64,000 nt of DNA from Flavobacterium sp. NRK F7 (GCF_024054195.1 NZ_JAMXLB010000001.1:124001-188000), one strand, 5' to 3'; positions 50,510 through 60,552 are shown, counted from the first letter of the stretch. Made by a program: numbers and translations. Notes: generated by a model from the letters alone, not told the origin.

Positions 50510-53377
50510 TTAATCTTTACTAAACTTGCTTTTATTGATGGTATTATCGGAATTAATAATGGTAATAAAATAAATTCCTTTTTGAATATCTTCAATCGGT
50601 AAACTCTGATTTGCTTTTACCGAATTAAAACTTTTTACCAATTGCCCTGTTATCGTATAAATAGCCACTTTATTAGCATCTAAAGACACATGCAGGTTGC
50701 TTTTTGCAGGATTTGGATATACCAAAACTTTATCATTTGCTTCAAATTCAGAAGTACTTAAAGTACTTGGTTGGTTACCAAAAATTCTAAATTGACCAGA
50801 AGGAATACTAATTGCAGTTGTTGTATTCGTAACTACATAAGGAGCATCAGTCATTAAATCATACCAAGTTCCGGTGTAAGGAAAATTAGGATTAATCGTT
50901 AAATCAGCCACAGAGAAATTTGCCAAAATCACTACATTTTTCAATTGTGTAGTGGGCAAACTATTATCGTAAACATAGATTCTTTGTCTAACATTATTGC
51001 CATCTGGACTAATGGCGTAATCCCCATTAAAAACAGGTTCGTTGGTTTTTAAAGCAATCATTCGCGCATACTTATCATAAATTGCGCCTCTAATTGGGTC
51101 GCTTGCCCAGTTTTCAACCCATTGTGGTTGTGGTTTTGTGGCTAATTTACAATCTCCTGGCGTTGGATCTGATTCGGAGTTTACAGTTCCATTGGTACAG
51201 GTATAAATAGAATCGTCCATACCTAATTCTTGAAAATGCCAAATCATTTTTGGTCCAGGAACCAATACACTTATAGCTCCTAAAGAAGCCATTCTATTTA
51301 AAGCATTGGTAAGATTTCCATTTACAGGATAAGCTCCTGCTGCATTTCCAAAAGTGACAGCCTCATACATTAAACGATCTTTATCATGGCTTTCAGGATA
51401 CCCAATTAAACGTTTTCCAGAAAAACCTCTGCTTACGTGCCCTATTCTTGAAATATCACCATTAGTTGCATATCCTTTCGCTAATTCTTTATAATTAAAG
51501 AACATTTCACCCCACATCATAATTCCTTTACCTTCTCCTAGCCTATAATTTGCCCATTGTTGTTCTTCATTATCAGAACCTAAATGTTCAAAAATAGCGT
51601 AGTGATTGGTATCTAAACTCCATGTATAATCTACATATTCTTTCAAAACATCGATACGATCTTGTTGATATGCATTGGTACACGATTCATCACCACTCGT
51701 ACAATTTTGTGTAAACCCTTTGGTTAAATCCCAACGGAAACCGTCAATTTTAAAATCAGTAATCCAATGTTTTAAAGTACGTTTTACATATTCTTTAGTA
51801 TGCGTAGAAGCATGATTGAAATCTTCACCTACACTATAAGTATGTCGCGCTACCGTATTAAAGTAAGGATTATCGGTACTTGGGCTACCCCAACCATCGC
51901 CATCTGGATCATTCATCCACATTCTTACCATTGGATTTCTTCCGAAAGCATGATTAAAAGCGATATCTAAAATAACCGCAATACCATTTTGATGGCATAC
52001 ATCTACTAATTCTCTCAACTTATCTTCTGTACCATAGAATTTATCCAAAGCCATGTGAAAAGAAGTGTTGTAACCCCAACTTTCATTCCCTTCAAATTCC
52101 ATTACAGGCATTAATTCGATTGCCGTAATTCCTAAATTTTTTAAATACATGATTTTATCTATCACATCTTGATAATTTCGGTCTGCATCAAAATCACGTA
52201 CTAGAAGTTCGTAAACTACTAAATTGTCTTTATTAGGTTTTGTAAAATTAGTCACTTGCCAATTGTATGGGGTTTGCGCGGTTTGTAAAACTGTTACTTC
52301 TCTTTCTTGACCTGCTGGATAAGTAGGCAAATTAGGATAAGAAGCACTTGGAATATACGGATCATCGTAAGGTGATAAAACTAGTGTTGAACAAGGATCT
52401 GCTGCTTTCACCAAAGAAGGAGAATTTGCAATAGGCGTTTGATCCACTACCCAATATTGATAGGTATAAATTTGTCCTGGTGTTAAACCAGTAAGTTCCA
52501 ACCAGAATTTCTCAGAAGACGTATCTTTTTTCATGGCATAAGCATTGCTTGGGTTCCAATTGTTAAAAGAACCTGCCACATATACAAAATCTTTCCCTGG
52601 AGCATTTAATACTAAAGTTGCTTTAGTGTTATCGGATGCATTATAATTAATTCCAATTTCCATCCCATTAGGAAGCGCTTGAGTTACTGCACCTGGATTC
52701 ACTACTACAGCAAAAGTTTTGGTTTGTGTAACGGCTCCTTGCGTAATTTCTAATTCATAATTTTGGTTGGTCGTGATATTCGTATGATTGAAGCTATACG
52801 AACTTACATTGGCAACCGAATTAATAGAAGCCCCATTCGCTTTTAAATTATAATTGGCATTCCCATTATTATTGTTGGCTGAAATGGATAAATTACCCCC
52901 TGAATTTAAAATGGTTGTAGAGTTAACTGCTGGTGTAACTAAAGTCGATTGAAAAGCCCCTACTTCAATTAAAATATCTTGTGATTTTTTATCTCCAGTT
53001 CCATCTTTTGCTTTTACTAAAAACCCTATTCTACCGATTCCTGTTCTAGCATAAAACGTATTGGGAACAAAAGTCATCGTATAGGTATCTGGACCTGCAT
53101 TATAGGTCAACCGATTCGCTTCATTGGAACTCGTCCAAGAACCATTGGTGGGACAATCTAAGATATTGGTATCATTGGTATCAAAAGACCAAGCCCACAA
53201 ATAAAGAGCATTTCCAGTAACTCCCCAAGTAGCTTCATTAATAGAATTTCCATTAATGGTAATGGTGATACTCTGATTTTCTTCAAAAGAAGAAGGAGCA
53301 ACACTATAGGTTACATTTTGCTGTTGAGAGAAAACAAAGGATATAAAAAAAGTAAATAAATACGTAATTTTTTTCAT
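50510..53377 (-). CDS. Alpha-amylase (GH13) with type IX secretion sorting domain
   Basis: The 955-residue exported enzyme has a signal peptide (MKKITYLFTFFISFVFSQ), two N-terminal beta-sandwich regions, an E-set/CBM48-like domain (FVYVAGSFNNWNPSNAYAM), and a GH13 TIM barrel. Catalytic residues are nucleophile D550 (DGFRWDLTKGF), acid E597 (IFEHLGSDNEE) and D665 (YPESHDKDRL). The last 75 residues (ANDKVLVYPNPAKSNLHVSL ... GIYFITIINSD) are a T9SS type A sorting domain, so it is secreted or surface-bound. It hydrolyses starch-type glucans, feeding SusCDE encoded upstream. A hairpin between susE and this gene may lower its expression. Confidence 0.95.
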   Translation of the reverse strand: MKKITYLFTFFISFVFSQQQNVTYSVAPSSFEENQSITITINGNSINEATWGVTGNALYLWAWSFDTNDTNILDCPTNGSWTSSNEANRLTYNAGPDTYTMTFVPNTFYARTGIGRIGFLVKAKDGTGDKKSQDILIEVGAFQSTLVTPAVNSTTILNSGGNLSISANNNNGNANYNLKANGASINSVANVSSYSFNHTNITTNQNYELEITQGAVTQTKTFAVVVNPGAVTQALPNGMEIGINYNASDNTKATLVLNAPGKDFVYVAGSFNNWNPSNAYAMKKDTSSEKFWLELTGLTPGQIYTYQYWVVDQTPIANSPSLVKAADPCSTLVLSPYDDPYIPSASYPNLPTYPAGQEREVTVLQTAQTPYNWQVTNFTKPNKDNLVVYELLVRDFDADRNYQDVIDKIMYLKNLGITAIELMPVMEFEGNESWGYNTSFHMALDKFYGTEDKLRELVDVCHQNGIAVILDIAFNHAFGRNPMVRMWMNDPDGDGWGSPSTDNPYFNTVARHTYSVGEDFNHASTHTKEYVKRTLKHWITDFKIDGFRWDLTKGFTQNCTSGDESCTNAYQQDRIDVLKEYVDYTWSLDTNHYAIFEHLGSDNEEQQWANYRLGEGKGIMMWGEMFFNYKELAKGYATNGDISRIGHVSRGFSGKRLIGYPESHDKDRLMYEAVTFGNAAGAYPVNGNLTNALNRMASLGAISVLVPGPKMIWHFQELGMDDSIYTCTNGTVNSESDPTPGDCKLATKPQPQWVENWASDPIRGAIYDKYARMIALKTNEPVFNGDYAISPDGNNVRQRIYVYDNSLPTTQLKNVVILANFSVADLTINPNFPYTGTWYDLMTDAPYVVTNTTTAISIPSGQFRIFGNQPSTLSTSEFEANDKVLVYPNPAKSNLHVSLDANKVAIYTITGQLVKSFNSVKANQSLPIEDIQKGIYFITIINSDNTINKSKFSKD

Positions 53378-53391
53378 TGTGAATATATTTG

Positions 53392-53417
53392 AAAAAGGCT
53401 ACCTAAGTAGCCTTTTT
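53392..53417 (-). terminator. Intra-operon hairpin between susE and amylase
   Basis: A perfect 11-bp stem, AAAAAGGCTAC (53392-53402) with GTAGCCTTTTT (53407-53417), has a CTAA loop. On the minus strand it ends in TTTTTC. It sits between the susE stop (53420) and the amylase start (53377), so it would attenuate transcription into the amylase gene. Confidence 0.75.
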
Positions 53418-53419
53418 AT

Positions 53420-54505
53420 TTATTGAGCAGTTAATGAATAAGTATATTCTCTTGGGTTACTTAAATCTAATTCGATTAAATAAGTTCCAGCTGAAGGCAC
53501 AGTTAAATTTGGTCCACCGTAATCCATATATTCATCACCATTTGAATCACCACCTAAATTTAAATCCCAACCATTGTTAGCTCTAAATTTGAATTCTCCA
53601 GCAGTTAATGGTAAAGTTATACTCCATTTTTTTGTGGAAGCATTATAAGTCATATCATGATCTAGAGCTGGATCAGGCCATCCATTAGGCGTAGCAGCAC
53701 CAGTAACTGCCCAATTAGCAATTTCTACTGAATATGTTAATCCATTTGGGTTATCTGAAGTAACAGCACCTGTATTAGCTTTAACTCTATAATAACCAGC
53801 TGCAGCTGGCCCACAGTTAGTTGAGCTTCCTTGTAGTAAAACTCCTGAAAATGTTCCATCATCACCCCAATCAACATTTCCCCATTCATAAGCACCAGAT
53901 GCGTTTGGTGCAATAAATTTGAATTCCCCATCTAACCATAGAAATCCTTCAAAATCTGTTTTTCCAAAATCCGAAGCTGCCAATTCTGGTGCAGTTGGTG
54001 GATTCCATCCTTGATGATTACCTGGTACAGCAATTTTTGGCAAATCAGTAGGATAAGGAGTAATTGTTAAAGTAATAACATTTGAATAGGTTACTAAACT
54101 TTCATTTGAACCTAAAGAAGCTTTAACTCTGACATCAACATCAGTTGCATCGTAAGGTATTGCTCCTAAATTTAACATCACTCCATTAAGTGCTTCTACA
54201 GTCCAAGTTACAAATCGACTTGTTGTCATTCCACCAATTTCATATGTCGCAAAATCAGTCCCTGATAAAGCTATTTGAACTTCATAATTAACCTCCGTTT
54301 GAACAGAATATTCAGCATGATTCCAAACTAAAGTTGTTGCTTCACTTGCAGCATTTGCTGGATTTAATTCATAAGTACTTCCGTTTACAGGAGAAACTAA
54401 TTGCGGGTCACCTGAAGCTTTAACGGTAACTTGCTCATCATTTTCACAAGAAAAACTTGTAAATAACAATAAGGCTAGAGCAGATATTTTTAATATTTTT
54501 TTCAT
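53420..54505 (-). CDS. susE: SusE-like outer-membrane starch-binding lipoprotein
   Basis: The 361-residue lipoprotein has signal MKKILKISALALLLFTSFSC with C20 lipidated. Residues 30-150 form the SusE N-terminal Ig-like domain (LVSPVNGSTYELNPANAASEATTLVWNHA). Two starch-binding repeats follow: VPGNHQGWNPPTAPELAASD ... and GWPDPALDHDMTYNASTKKWSITLPL with a WDLNLGGDSNGDEY segment carrying aromatic residues suited to glucan binding. SusE/F proteins sit at the cell surface and hold oligosaccharides for the SusCD pair. The gene lies 17 bases after susD. Confidence 0.9.
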   Translation of the reverse strand: MKKILKISALALLLFTSFSCENDEQVTVKASGDPQLVSPVNGSTYELNPANAASEATTLVWNHAEYSVQTEVNYEVQIALSGTDFATYEIGGMTTSRFVTWTVEALNGVMLNLGAIPYDATDVDVRVKASLGSNESLVTYSNVITLTITPYPTDLPKIAVPGNHQGWNPPTAPELAASDFGKTDFEGFLWLDGEFKFIAPNASGAYEWGNVDWGDDGTFSGVLLQGSSTNCGPAAAGYYRVKANTGAVTSDNPNGLTYSVEIANWAVTGAATPNGWPDPALDHDMTYNASTKKWSITLPLTAGEFKFRANNGWDLNLGGDSNGDEYMDYGGPNLTVPSAGTYLIELDLSNPREYTYSLTAQ

Positions 54506-54522
54506 TTTAAAACAATTTTATG

Positions 54523-56064
54523 TTAATAACCAGGATTTTGTGATAAGTTAGGATTCGCTTGCAAAGCCGTTAAAGGGATTGGGAATACGTTATAAGTAGC
54601 TGGAATTGGAGCTCCATTCACTGCATTTCCTTTCCATGGCCATAAATAAGTTCCTCCAGTAAACATTCCAAAACGAATTAAATCGCTTCTTCTGTGTCCT
54701 TCTAACATTAATTCCCTACCTCTTTCTTCTATTATGAAATCTAAATCCAATTCACTAGATGAGATTGTTAATGCATTAGATCTTGTTCTTACAGCATTTA
54801 CATATGTAACAGCTTCTGTTAAAGAACCACCAGTTGCGCCTCTAACTACGCATTCAGCATACATTAAATAAGCATCTGCCAATCTAAATAATGGGAAATC
54901 TGTCCCTGAAAAGTCTGTAGGTGTAGTAGCAGACATATAATTATTATTTCTAAACTTGATTGATGGATATCCATTAGTCCATTCTTTATAATCGGTCATT
55001 TCGAAAGTATGCCCATTGGTCCAAAACAATTGCGCTCTATCATCTGTAGAAGTTGACAAGTTACCAAATAGACCATACCATGCTTTAGTAGCTCTGTGAC
55101 CTGCCCAACCTTGAGTAGCTCCATAAGTACTTAATGTCATGGTAGCACTATTTAAACTTCCGTTTACGATATAGGTCGTATTTCCATAACTTTGGCTTAC
55201 TAAAGGATCTGCGATTAATGGATAGATAATTTCTGATGAAGTATTATTATCTCCTGTAAAGTTAGAAGCAAAATTAGGTTCTAATGTATAACCTCCTTCA
55301 TCAATAACTTTCTTTGTATAAGTTAACGCATCTGTATATCTATCTACTCCTGTATATACTTGAGCATTCAAATATAATTTTGCCAATAACATTCTTACTA
55401 CAGATTTATTTGCTCTACCATAAGCATTTGTCATGGTAATCTTGTCTTCAATATCTAATAATTCTGATTCAACGAAGTTAAACAGATCTAATCTAGAAGC
55501 TTCAGGAAGTGGCGTTGAAACACCCACGTTCTCTTCTGTCACTAAAACCCCTTTTCCAAAGCAATCAATCATATAGTAGTACGCTAATGATCTTAGAAAT
55601 CGCACTTCACTAGTAATGGATTCTTTATTAGGTATATCTACATTATTTAAAACTACTAATAGATTATTGCATTGTGGAACGGTATAGTAAACTCTATTAT
55701 ATAAATATCTGAAGAATTTATTGTTTTCGTCCCAACTTGAAGTAGTTGTTAACTGGTCTAAACCATTATCTCCCCAACGGTTTTTCATACCATCTGCAGT
55801 AAACTCTTGCAAATTGATAATTCCTCTTAAAAATGGGGATTCACCTGGATCATCACTTATATCAGAAGAACCTGGTCCATCTGGACCTGATAAAGCAAAG
55901 GAACCATACAATTTCGACATAATACCAGTAATGGCATTTGGATCTTTCTGTAGCAATTGTTCTAATGACAATTCTACTTTTGGTTCTGTGTTTAAATCAT
56001 CTGTACATCCTGAAAACAAAGCAGTACAAAAGATGAATAAACTTAATAATTTGATTCTTTTCAT
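54523..56064 (-). CDS. susD: SusD/RagB family glycan-binding lipoprotein
   Basis: The 513-residue surface lipoprotein has signal MKRIKLLSLFIFCTALFSGC with C20 lipidated, a helical TPR scaffold (SLAYYYMIDCFGKGVLVTEEN; SVVRMLLAKLYLNAQVYTG), and the C-terminal SusD signature (FPLFRLADAYLMYAECVVRG, FIIEERGRELMLEGHRRSDLIRFGMF, VFPIPLTALQANPNLSQNPGY). It forms the lid on the SusC transporter and binds starch-type oligosaccharides here. It starts 10 bases after the susC stop. Confidence 0.96.
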   Translation of the reverse strand: MKRIKLLSLFIFCTALFSGCTDDLNTEPKVELSLEQLLQKDPNAITGIMSKLYGSFALSGPDGPGSSDISDDPGESPFLRGIINLQEFTADGMKNRWGDNGLDQLTTTSSWDENNKFFRYLYNRVYYTVPQCNNLLVVLNNVDIPNKESITSEVRFLRSLAYYYMIDCFGKGVLVTEENVGVSTPLPEASRLDLFNFVESELLDIEDKITMTNAYGRANKSVVRMLLAKLYLNAQVYTGVDRYTDALTYTKKVIDEGGYTLEPNFASNFTGDNNTSSEIIYPLIADPLVSQSYGNTTYIVNGSLNSATMTLSTYGATQGWAGHRATKAWYGLFGNLSTSTDDRAQLFWTNGHTFEMTDYKEWTNGYPSIKFRNNNYMSATTPTDFSGTDFPLFRLADAYLMYAECVVRGATGGSLTEAVTYVNAVRTRSNALTISSSELDLDFIIEERGRELMLEGHRRSDLIRFGMFTGGTYLWPWKGNAVNGAPIPATYNVFPIPLTALQANPNLSQNPGY

Positions 56065-56074
56065 ATTTATTTTT

Positions 56075-59000
56075 TTAAAAATCTAAACTTAATCCAAACG
56101 TGTAAGAAGTTGGTCTTGGATAAAAATTCGTATCAATTGCTCCAAAATTTTCAGGGTCTTGACCACCATATTTTGTTATTAAAAATGGATTATTCAGAGC
56201 TCCATATAATCTTAGAGAAGAAGTCTTTATTAATTTATTGAATTTATATCCTAAAATAATATTCTCACATCTTAAAAAAGTAGCATCTTCTAAGAAATAA
56301 TCTGAAAAAGTGGCATTCCCATTAAAGTTTTGGAAAGCCAAATCAGATTCCCCTCCGTAAAAATTTAAAACATTTGACAAGCTATTGTTGTTTACTGGAA
56401 TTGCACTATCAACCCAACCTGAAGTTAAAATTCTTGAATTGTAAACTTGTCCGCCAAATTGACCTCTGAAGCTAGAACTTACATCCCAATTTTTATAATT
56501 AAACGCGAATCCAAAACCAAAAGTCCAATTTGGTCTTACTGCTTTATAATATCTATCGTCATTGGTAATCACATTATCACCATTTCTGTCAACAAAAGCA
56601 CCTGGAATAACGTTGCCATCTTGATCATATAGTTGTTCAAATACCCAAAATGAATACGGTTGTAAACCTACTACGTGATCAGCAATATTTACACCTGTAC
56701 CTGTTGGTAAATTACCTCCAGCCTGCACTTTATCAACATCTTTTAAATCGGTTACCTTTACATAACTATATGCTACATTGGTATATACTTCTAATCTATA
56801 ATCTTCTGTTTGTACAGGTTTTAAATTTAAACTTAACTCAAAACCTTTACCCTCAGTACTTCCCACATTTTTAACAAAAGTATCTGTCAATCCTTGTCCT
56901 GGAGGTAATGGTACTCTTGCCAATAAATCATTTGTTTCTTTCTTATATATATCAAAACTTCCTGATAAAAAGTTATTCTTAAAGAAATCAAAATCAACAC
57001 CTAAGTTATAGGTAGTTGTTTTTTCCCAAGTTAAATCTTCATTAAAAGCTAAAGCAGAATATAAGTTAGAACCATCTAAATATTGACTGCTATTGCTACC
57101 AACACTAAACAAAGGTGTAGAGGGATAAAACCCTACAGTACCTGTAATATCTTGTTGTCCAGTTTTACCTACTCCAATTCTTACTTTAGCATCATTCACA
57201 AAGGCAACATTTGAAAGAAAGCTTTCTTCTTTTAATTTCCAAGCTACTGCCGCTGATGGAAAATAACCCCATCTTTTATCTTCTCTAAATAAAGATGAAC
57301 CGTCTGCTCTAAAGGTTAAGGTAACTAAATATTTATTCGCTAAATCTATATTCGCTCTTCCAAAAAAGGATTGTAAATTCAAAACATTGTAGTATCTATT
57401 GTTTGGGTTGTTTACATTTGGCTGCACCTCTCTAAGTCCCGTGTCTATGTTATACCTATAGATTTCTTTATTCCCGTCATTCTTAAAGTTTTGATACGAA
57501 TAACCTCCTTGAATATCAAATTTATTTACGAACCCATCCAACGATTTAGCATACGCTAAATAAGAGTCCATAGTTACATTTGTCATTTTTTGATTTTCCA
57601 AATAATTTAAGCCAGGATTAAAAACATAATCTGTATCATTATTGATTACCCTATAAGTAGCTATAGCATTGTTGTTAAATGTCTCGCGAATTCTAGCTTT
57701 AGAAGCATCAATACCTAAATTCAATACTGCTCTTAATTCCGGTAAAAAATGCATTTTATAATCCATTTCAATATTACCTAAAAATCGAAGCACTCTTTCG
57801 GGTCTATTTCTTTGCTCTAATAAAGCTAAAGGATTATATTGACCACTTATATTATTAGAATTTGTAACCAAATCTTGATAATAACCTCCAAATCTATTTG
57901 AAGCTGAATAATCATATAACGGTTTAGTAGGATCCATTTTAATTGCACCTCCTAAAGCACCCCCTTCATCAATTGAATTTTTAACAACATTTATCAATCT
58001 TGCATTGGCATCGATTTTTAAATGATCTGTAAAAAGTTTTGGTGTTAATTTCAATGAATAGTTATATCTCTCATAATCATTCGTTTTAACCAAACCTTCA
58101 TTTTTAGTATAACCTAATGAAGCTCTCATTGGCAATACTTTATATAGATTCGTCTTAGCACTAAAATTATGATCAGTCGAAATAGCCGTTCTATAAATTT
58201 CGTCTTGCCAATCGGTATCATATAAAATTCTACCTTCAATTACCCCAGGTGTTGATGGATCATCAACCAATGTTGAATTAGGATCATCTATACCTAAATA
58301 ATTAGTATAAGTAGGATGATACTCCTCAATAAATTGAGTAAACTCTTTCCCATTCATCACGTCAATTTTTTTACCTACTTTACCAACCGATACATTTGCA
58401 GAATAATTATATTGTGCTTGACCCGAAGTTCCTTTTTTGGTTGTAATAATAATGACACCATTAGAAGCTCTAGAACCATAAATAGCAGAAGCAGAAGCGT
58501 CTTTTAGAACTGTAAAACTTTCAATATCATTTGGATTAATAAATGACAATGGATTACTAACACCTGCTTGTGTTGTATTATCTAAAGGAATTCCATCAAT
58601 AACAATTAAAGGACTACTATTAGCACTTAAAGAAGAACCTCCTCTAATTCTGATATTTGGAGCCGAATCTGGCTGACCACCATTTGAAGTGATTCTAAGA
58701 CCCGCTACTTTACCTGTCAATAATTGATCCGCAGAAACAATTGCTCCTTTATTAAAATCCTTTGTAGTTACAGAAACTAAAGATCCAGTAGCGTCTTCTT
58801 TTTTAACGGATCCATAACCAATAACAACTACACCTTCTAATTGATTCGCATCTTCAATCATTAAAATAGTAATTTCTTTTTCACCTTTATAAGTAAATGT
58901 TTGCTTTACAAATCCTACATAAGAGAAAACAATTTGATCTCCATTAGTTAAATTTGAAAGTGTAAAGTTTCCGTCAAAATCTGTGGCAGTTCCTGACGTA

Positions 59001-59146
59001 CTATTAACTACTGCTATATTCACACTTGGTAGTGGTGATTGTGTGGCACTATCTAACACTCTTCCTTTTAAAATGTTCTGTGCAAACATCCCCATCGGTA
59101 ATACTACCAGCATGAAAAATAATAGCTTTTTTTGTAATGTTTTCAT
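56075..59146 (-). CDS. susC: SusC/RagA family TonB-linked outer-membrane transporter
   Basis: The 1023-residue barrel has signal peptide MKTLQKKLLFFMLVVLPMGMFAQ, a CarboxypepD_reg-like domain (LKGRVLDSATQSPLPSVNIAV), a TonB-box-like stretch before the plug (LEGVVVIGYGSVKKEDATGSL), a plug domain (GKVAGLRITSNGGQPDSAPNIRIRGGSS; DASASAIYGSRASNGVIIITTKKG), and a 22-strand barrel ending FYPRPTSYTFGLSLDF. It imports oligosaccharides bound by SusD in a TonB-dependent manner. It heads the leftward operon susC-susD-susE-amylase and is divergent from the LacI-type regulator. Confidence 0.97.
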   Translation of the reverse strand: MKTLQKKLLFFMLVVLPMGMFAQNILKGRVLDSATQSPLPSVNIAVVNSTSGTATDFDGNFTLSNLTNGDQIVFSYVGFVKQTFTYKGEKEITILMIEDANQLEGVVVIGYGSVKKEDATGSLVSVTTKDFNKGAIVSADQLLTGKVAGLRITSNGGQPDSAPNIRIRGGSSLSANSSPLIVIDGIPLDNTTQAGVSNPLSFINPNDIESFTVLKDASASAIYGSRASNGVIIITTKKGTSGQAQYNYSANVSVGKVGKKIDVMNGKEFTQFIEEYHPTYTNYLGIDDPNSTLVDDPSTPGVIEGRILYDTDWQDEIYRTAISTDHNFSAKTNLYKVLPMRASLGYTKNEGLVKTNDYERYNYSLKLTPKLFTDHLKIDANARLINVVKNSIDEGGALGGAIKMDPTKPLYDYSASNRFGGYYQDLVTNSNNISGQYNPLALLEQRNRPERVLRFLGNIEMDYKMHFLPELRAVLNLGIDASKARIRETFNNNAIATYRVINNDTDYVFNPGLNYLENQKMTNVTMDSYLAYAKSLDGFVNKFDIQGGYSYQNFKNDGNKEIYRYNIDTGLREVQPNVNNPNNRYYNVLNLQSFFGRANIDLANKYLVTLTFRADGSSLFREDKRWGYFPSAAVAWKLKEESFLSNVAFVNDAKVRIGVGKTGQQDITGTVGFYPSTPLFSVGSNSSQYLDGSNLYSALAFNEDLTWEKTTTYNLGVDFDFFKNNFLSGSFDIYKKETNDLLARVPLPPGQGLTDTFVKNVGSTEGKGFELSLNLKPVQTEDYRLEVYTNVAYSYVKVTDLKDVDKVQAGGNLPTGTGVNIADHVVGLQPYSFWVFEQLYDQDGNVIPGAFVDRNGDNVITNDDRYYKAVRPNWTFGFGFAFNYKNWDVSSSFRGQFGGQVYNSRILTSGWVDSAIPVNNNSLSNVLNFYGGESDLAFQNFNGNATFSDYFLEDATFLRCENIILGYKFNKLIKTSSLRLYGALNNPFLITKYGGQDPENFGAIDTNFYPRPTSYTFGLSLDF

Positions 59147-59256
59147 ACAATTTGTTTAGGGTTAAATCTTTAATTATTTTCGCTTATAATTCACTTCTAA
59201 TGTTAAATTTATGTAAAAAAAGCTTTAAAAAAAATCAGTAAGCGAGAAAGACTAAC

Positions 59257-59270
59257 CGAAAACGTTTTCG
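59257..59270. promoter_or_regulatory. LacI-type operator palindrome between susC and the regulator
   Basis: CGAAAACGTTTTCG is a perfect 14-bp palindrome with the central CG step typical of LacI-family operators. It lies 111 bases before susC and 104 before the LacI-type gene, a good position to control both. Confidence 0.7.
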
Positions 59271-59331
59271 TGTTGAAAACTTTGTTAAATCCTAGCATTT
59301 TTTACATTAAAATTACGATACTAAGAAAAAT

Positions 59332-59343
59332 AAAAGTACTTTT
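59332..59343. promoter_or_regulatory. 12-bp palindrome ahead of the regulator gene
   Basis: AAAAGTACTTTT is a perfect palindrome 31 bases before the regulator ATG. It could be a second regulatory site, but it lacks the central CG of the operator nearby and is AT-rich, so chance is possible. Confidence 0.35.
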
Positions 59344-59373
59344 ATTGAAAATATTAAATTTACAAAAAATGCA

Positions 59374-60396
59374 ATGAAAAGAAAAGTAACTTTAAAACAA
59401 ATTGCCAAAGAGTTAGATGTATCTATTTCAACTGTATCCAAATCCTTAAAAAACAGTCCCGAAATAAGCGAAGATACTCGTTTAAAAGTACAAGCATTTG
59501 CAAAACTATATAACTACAAACCCAACAACATTGCCTTAAGCTTAAAAAACAAAAAAACGAAAACTATAGGAATAATAATTCCTGAAATTGTACATCATTT
59601 TTTTGCTACTGTTATTAGTGGAATTGAACAGGTTGCTAATGAACAAGGTTACAATGTAATTGTGTGTTTATCGGACGAATCTTTTGACAAAGAAGTCATC
59701 AACCTTGAAATGCTTGCCAATGGAAGCACGGATGGATTTATTATGTCTTTATCCAAAGAAACACAACAAAAGAAAGATTTTCATCATCTACAAGAGGTAA
59801 TAAACCAAGGAATGCCAATTGTTATGTTTGATAGAGTGGCCAATGAAATTTTGGCTGATAAAGTAATTATCGATGATTTATTGGCCGCCTACCAAGCTGT
59901 CAATTTTTTAATTGAAGAAGGACGCAAAAAAATAGCTTTAATAACTACTGTTGACTATGTAAGTGTTGGTAAATTGAGAACTGAAGGTTACATTAAAGCT
60001 TTAAAAGATCATAATTTACCTGTAGATGAAAACATCATATTAAAAATTGAAGACATAGACAATTGTTCGGACGTAATTCAAAGATTAATTGACGAACAAA
60101 AAATAGATAGTGTATTTGCGGTTAATGAACTTTTTGCTGTAGTTGCTATTAAAGAAGCTTTAAAAAAAGGAATAAAAATTCCTGAAGAACTATCGGTAAT
60201 TGCATTTACGGATGGAATCATCTCTAAATTTTCAACACCCACAATTACTACTGTAAGCCAAAACGGAGTTAAAATGGGTAGAAAAGCAGCCGAAATGTTA
60301 ATTGAAAGACTAGAAGCAGAAGATGAAGAAGAGGAACGATATCGTACGGAAGTCATTGAAACAAACTTAATTTCTAGAGAATCTACGCAAACGTGA
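59374..60396 (+). CDS. LacI family transcriptional regulator of the starch/maltose locus
   Basis: The 340-residue regulator has a helix-turn-helix at residues 3-24 (VTLKQIAKELDVSISTVSKSL), the hinge helix region YNYKPNNIALSLKNKKTKTIG, and a periplasmic-binding-protein-like ligand domain (IIPEIVHHFFATVISGIEQVA; DSVFAVNELFAVVAIKEAL; ITTVSQNGVKMGRKAAEMLIERL). It probably senses maltose or an oligosaccharide and controls the susCDE-amylase and transporter operons through the palindrome at 59257-59270. In many Bacteroidota sus loci the regulator is a SusR hybrid; here a LacI type takes that role, as in F. johnsoniae-like maltose loci. Confidence 0.93.
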   Translation: MKRKVTLKQIAKELDVSISTVSKSLKNSPEISEDTRLKVQAFAKLYNYKPNNIALSLKNKKTKTIGIIIPEIVHHFFATVISGIEQVANEQGYNVIVCLSDESFDKEVINLEMLANGSTDGFIMSLSKETQQKKDFHHLQEVINQGMPIVMFDRVANEILADKVIIDDLLAAYQAVNFLIEEGRKKIALITTVDYVSVGKLRTEGYIKALKDHNLPVDENIILKIEDIDNCSDVIQRLIDEQKIDSVFAVNELFAVVAIKEALKKGIKIPEELSVIAFTDGIISKFSTPTITTVSQNGVKMGRKAAEMLIERLEAEDEEEERYRTEVIETNLISRESTQT

Positions 60397-60500
60397 TAGT
60401 TTTAATTAACCTATTGAAAAACAAATTATTACAATACAAAAAGTTGTCTTTTCCAACAAAAAAAAGTAGTTAAAAAAAATTTTTAGATTAAAATAAAATA

Positions 60501-60508
60501 TATATTTG
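60501..60508 (+). promoter_or_regulatory. -7 promoter element of the MFS-pgmB-GH65 operon
   Basis: TATATTTG is a perfect Bacteroidota -7 box. Transcription would begin near 60513, leaving a leader of about 84 bases that holds two competing hairpins. Confidence 0.6.
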
Positions 60509-60552
60509 TACTCAATCAAAGCTTATAATACACTTCTACAATACTAAGTTTT

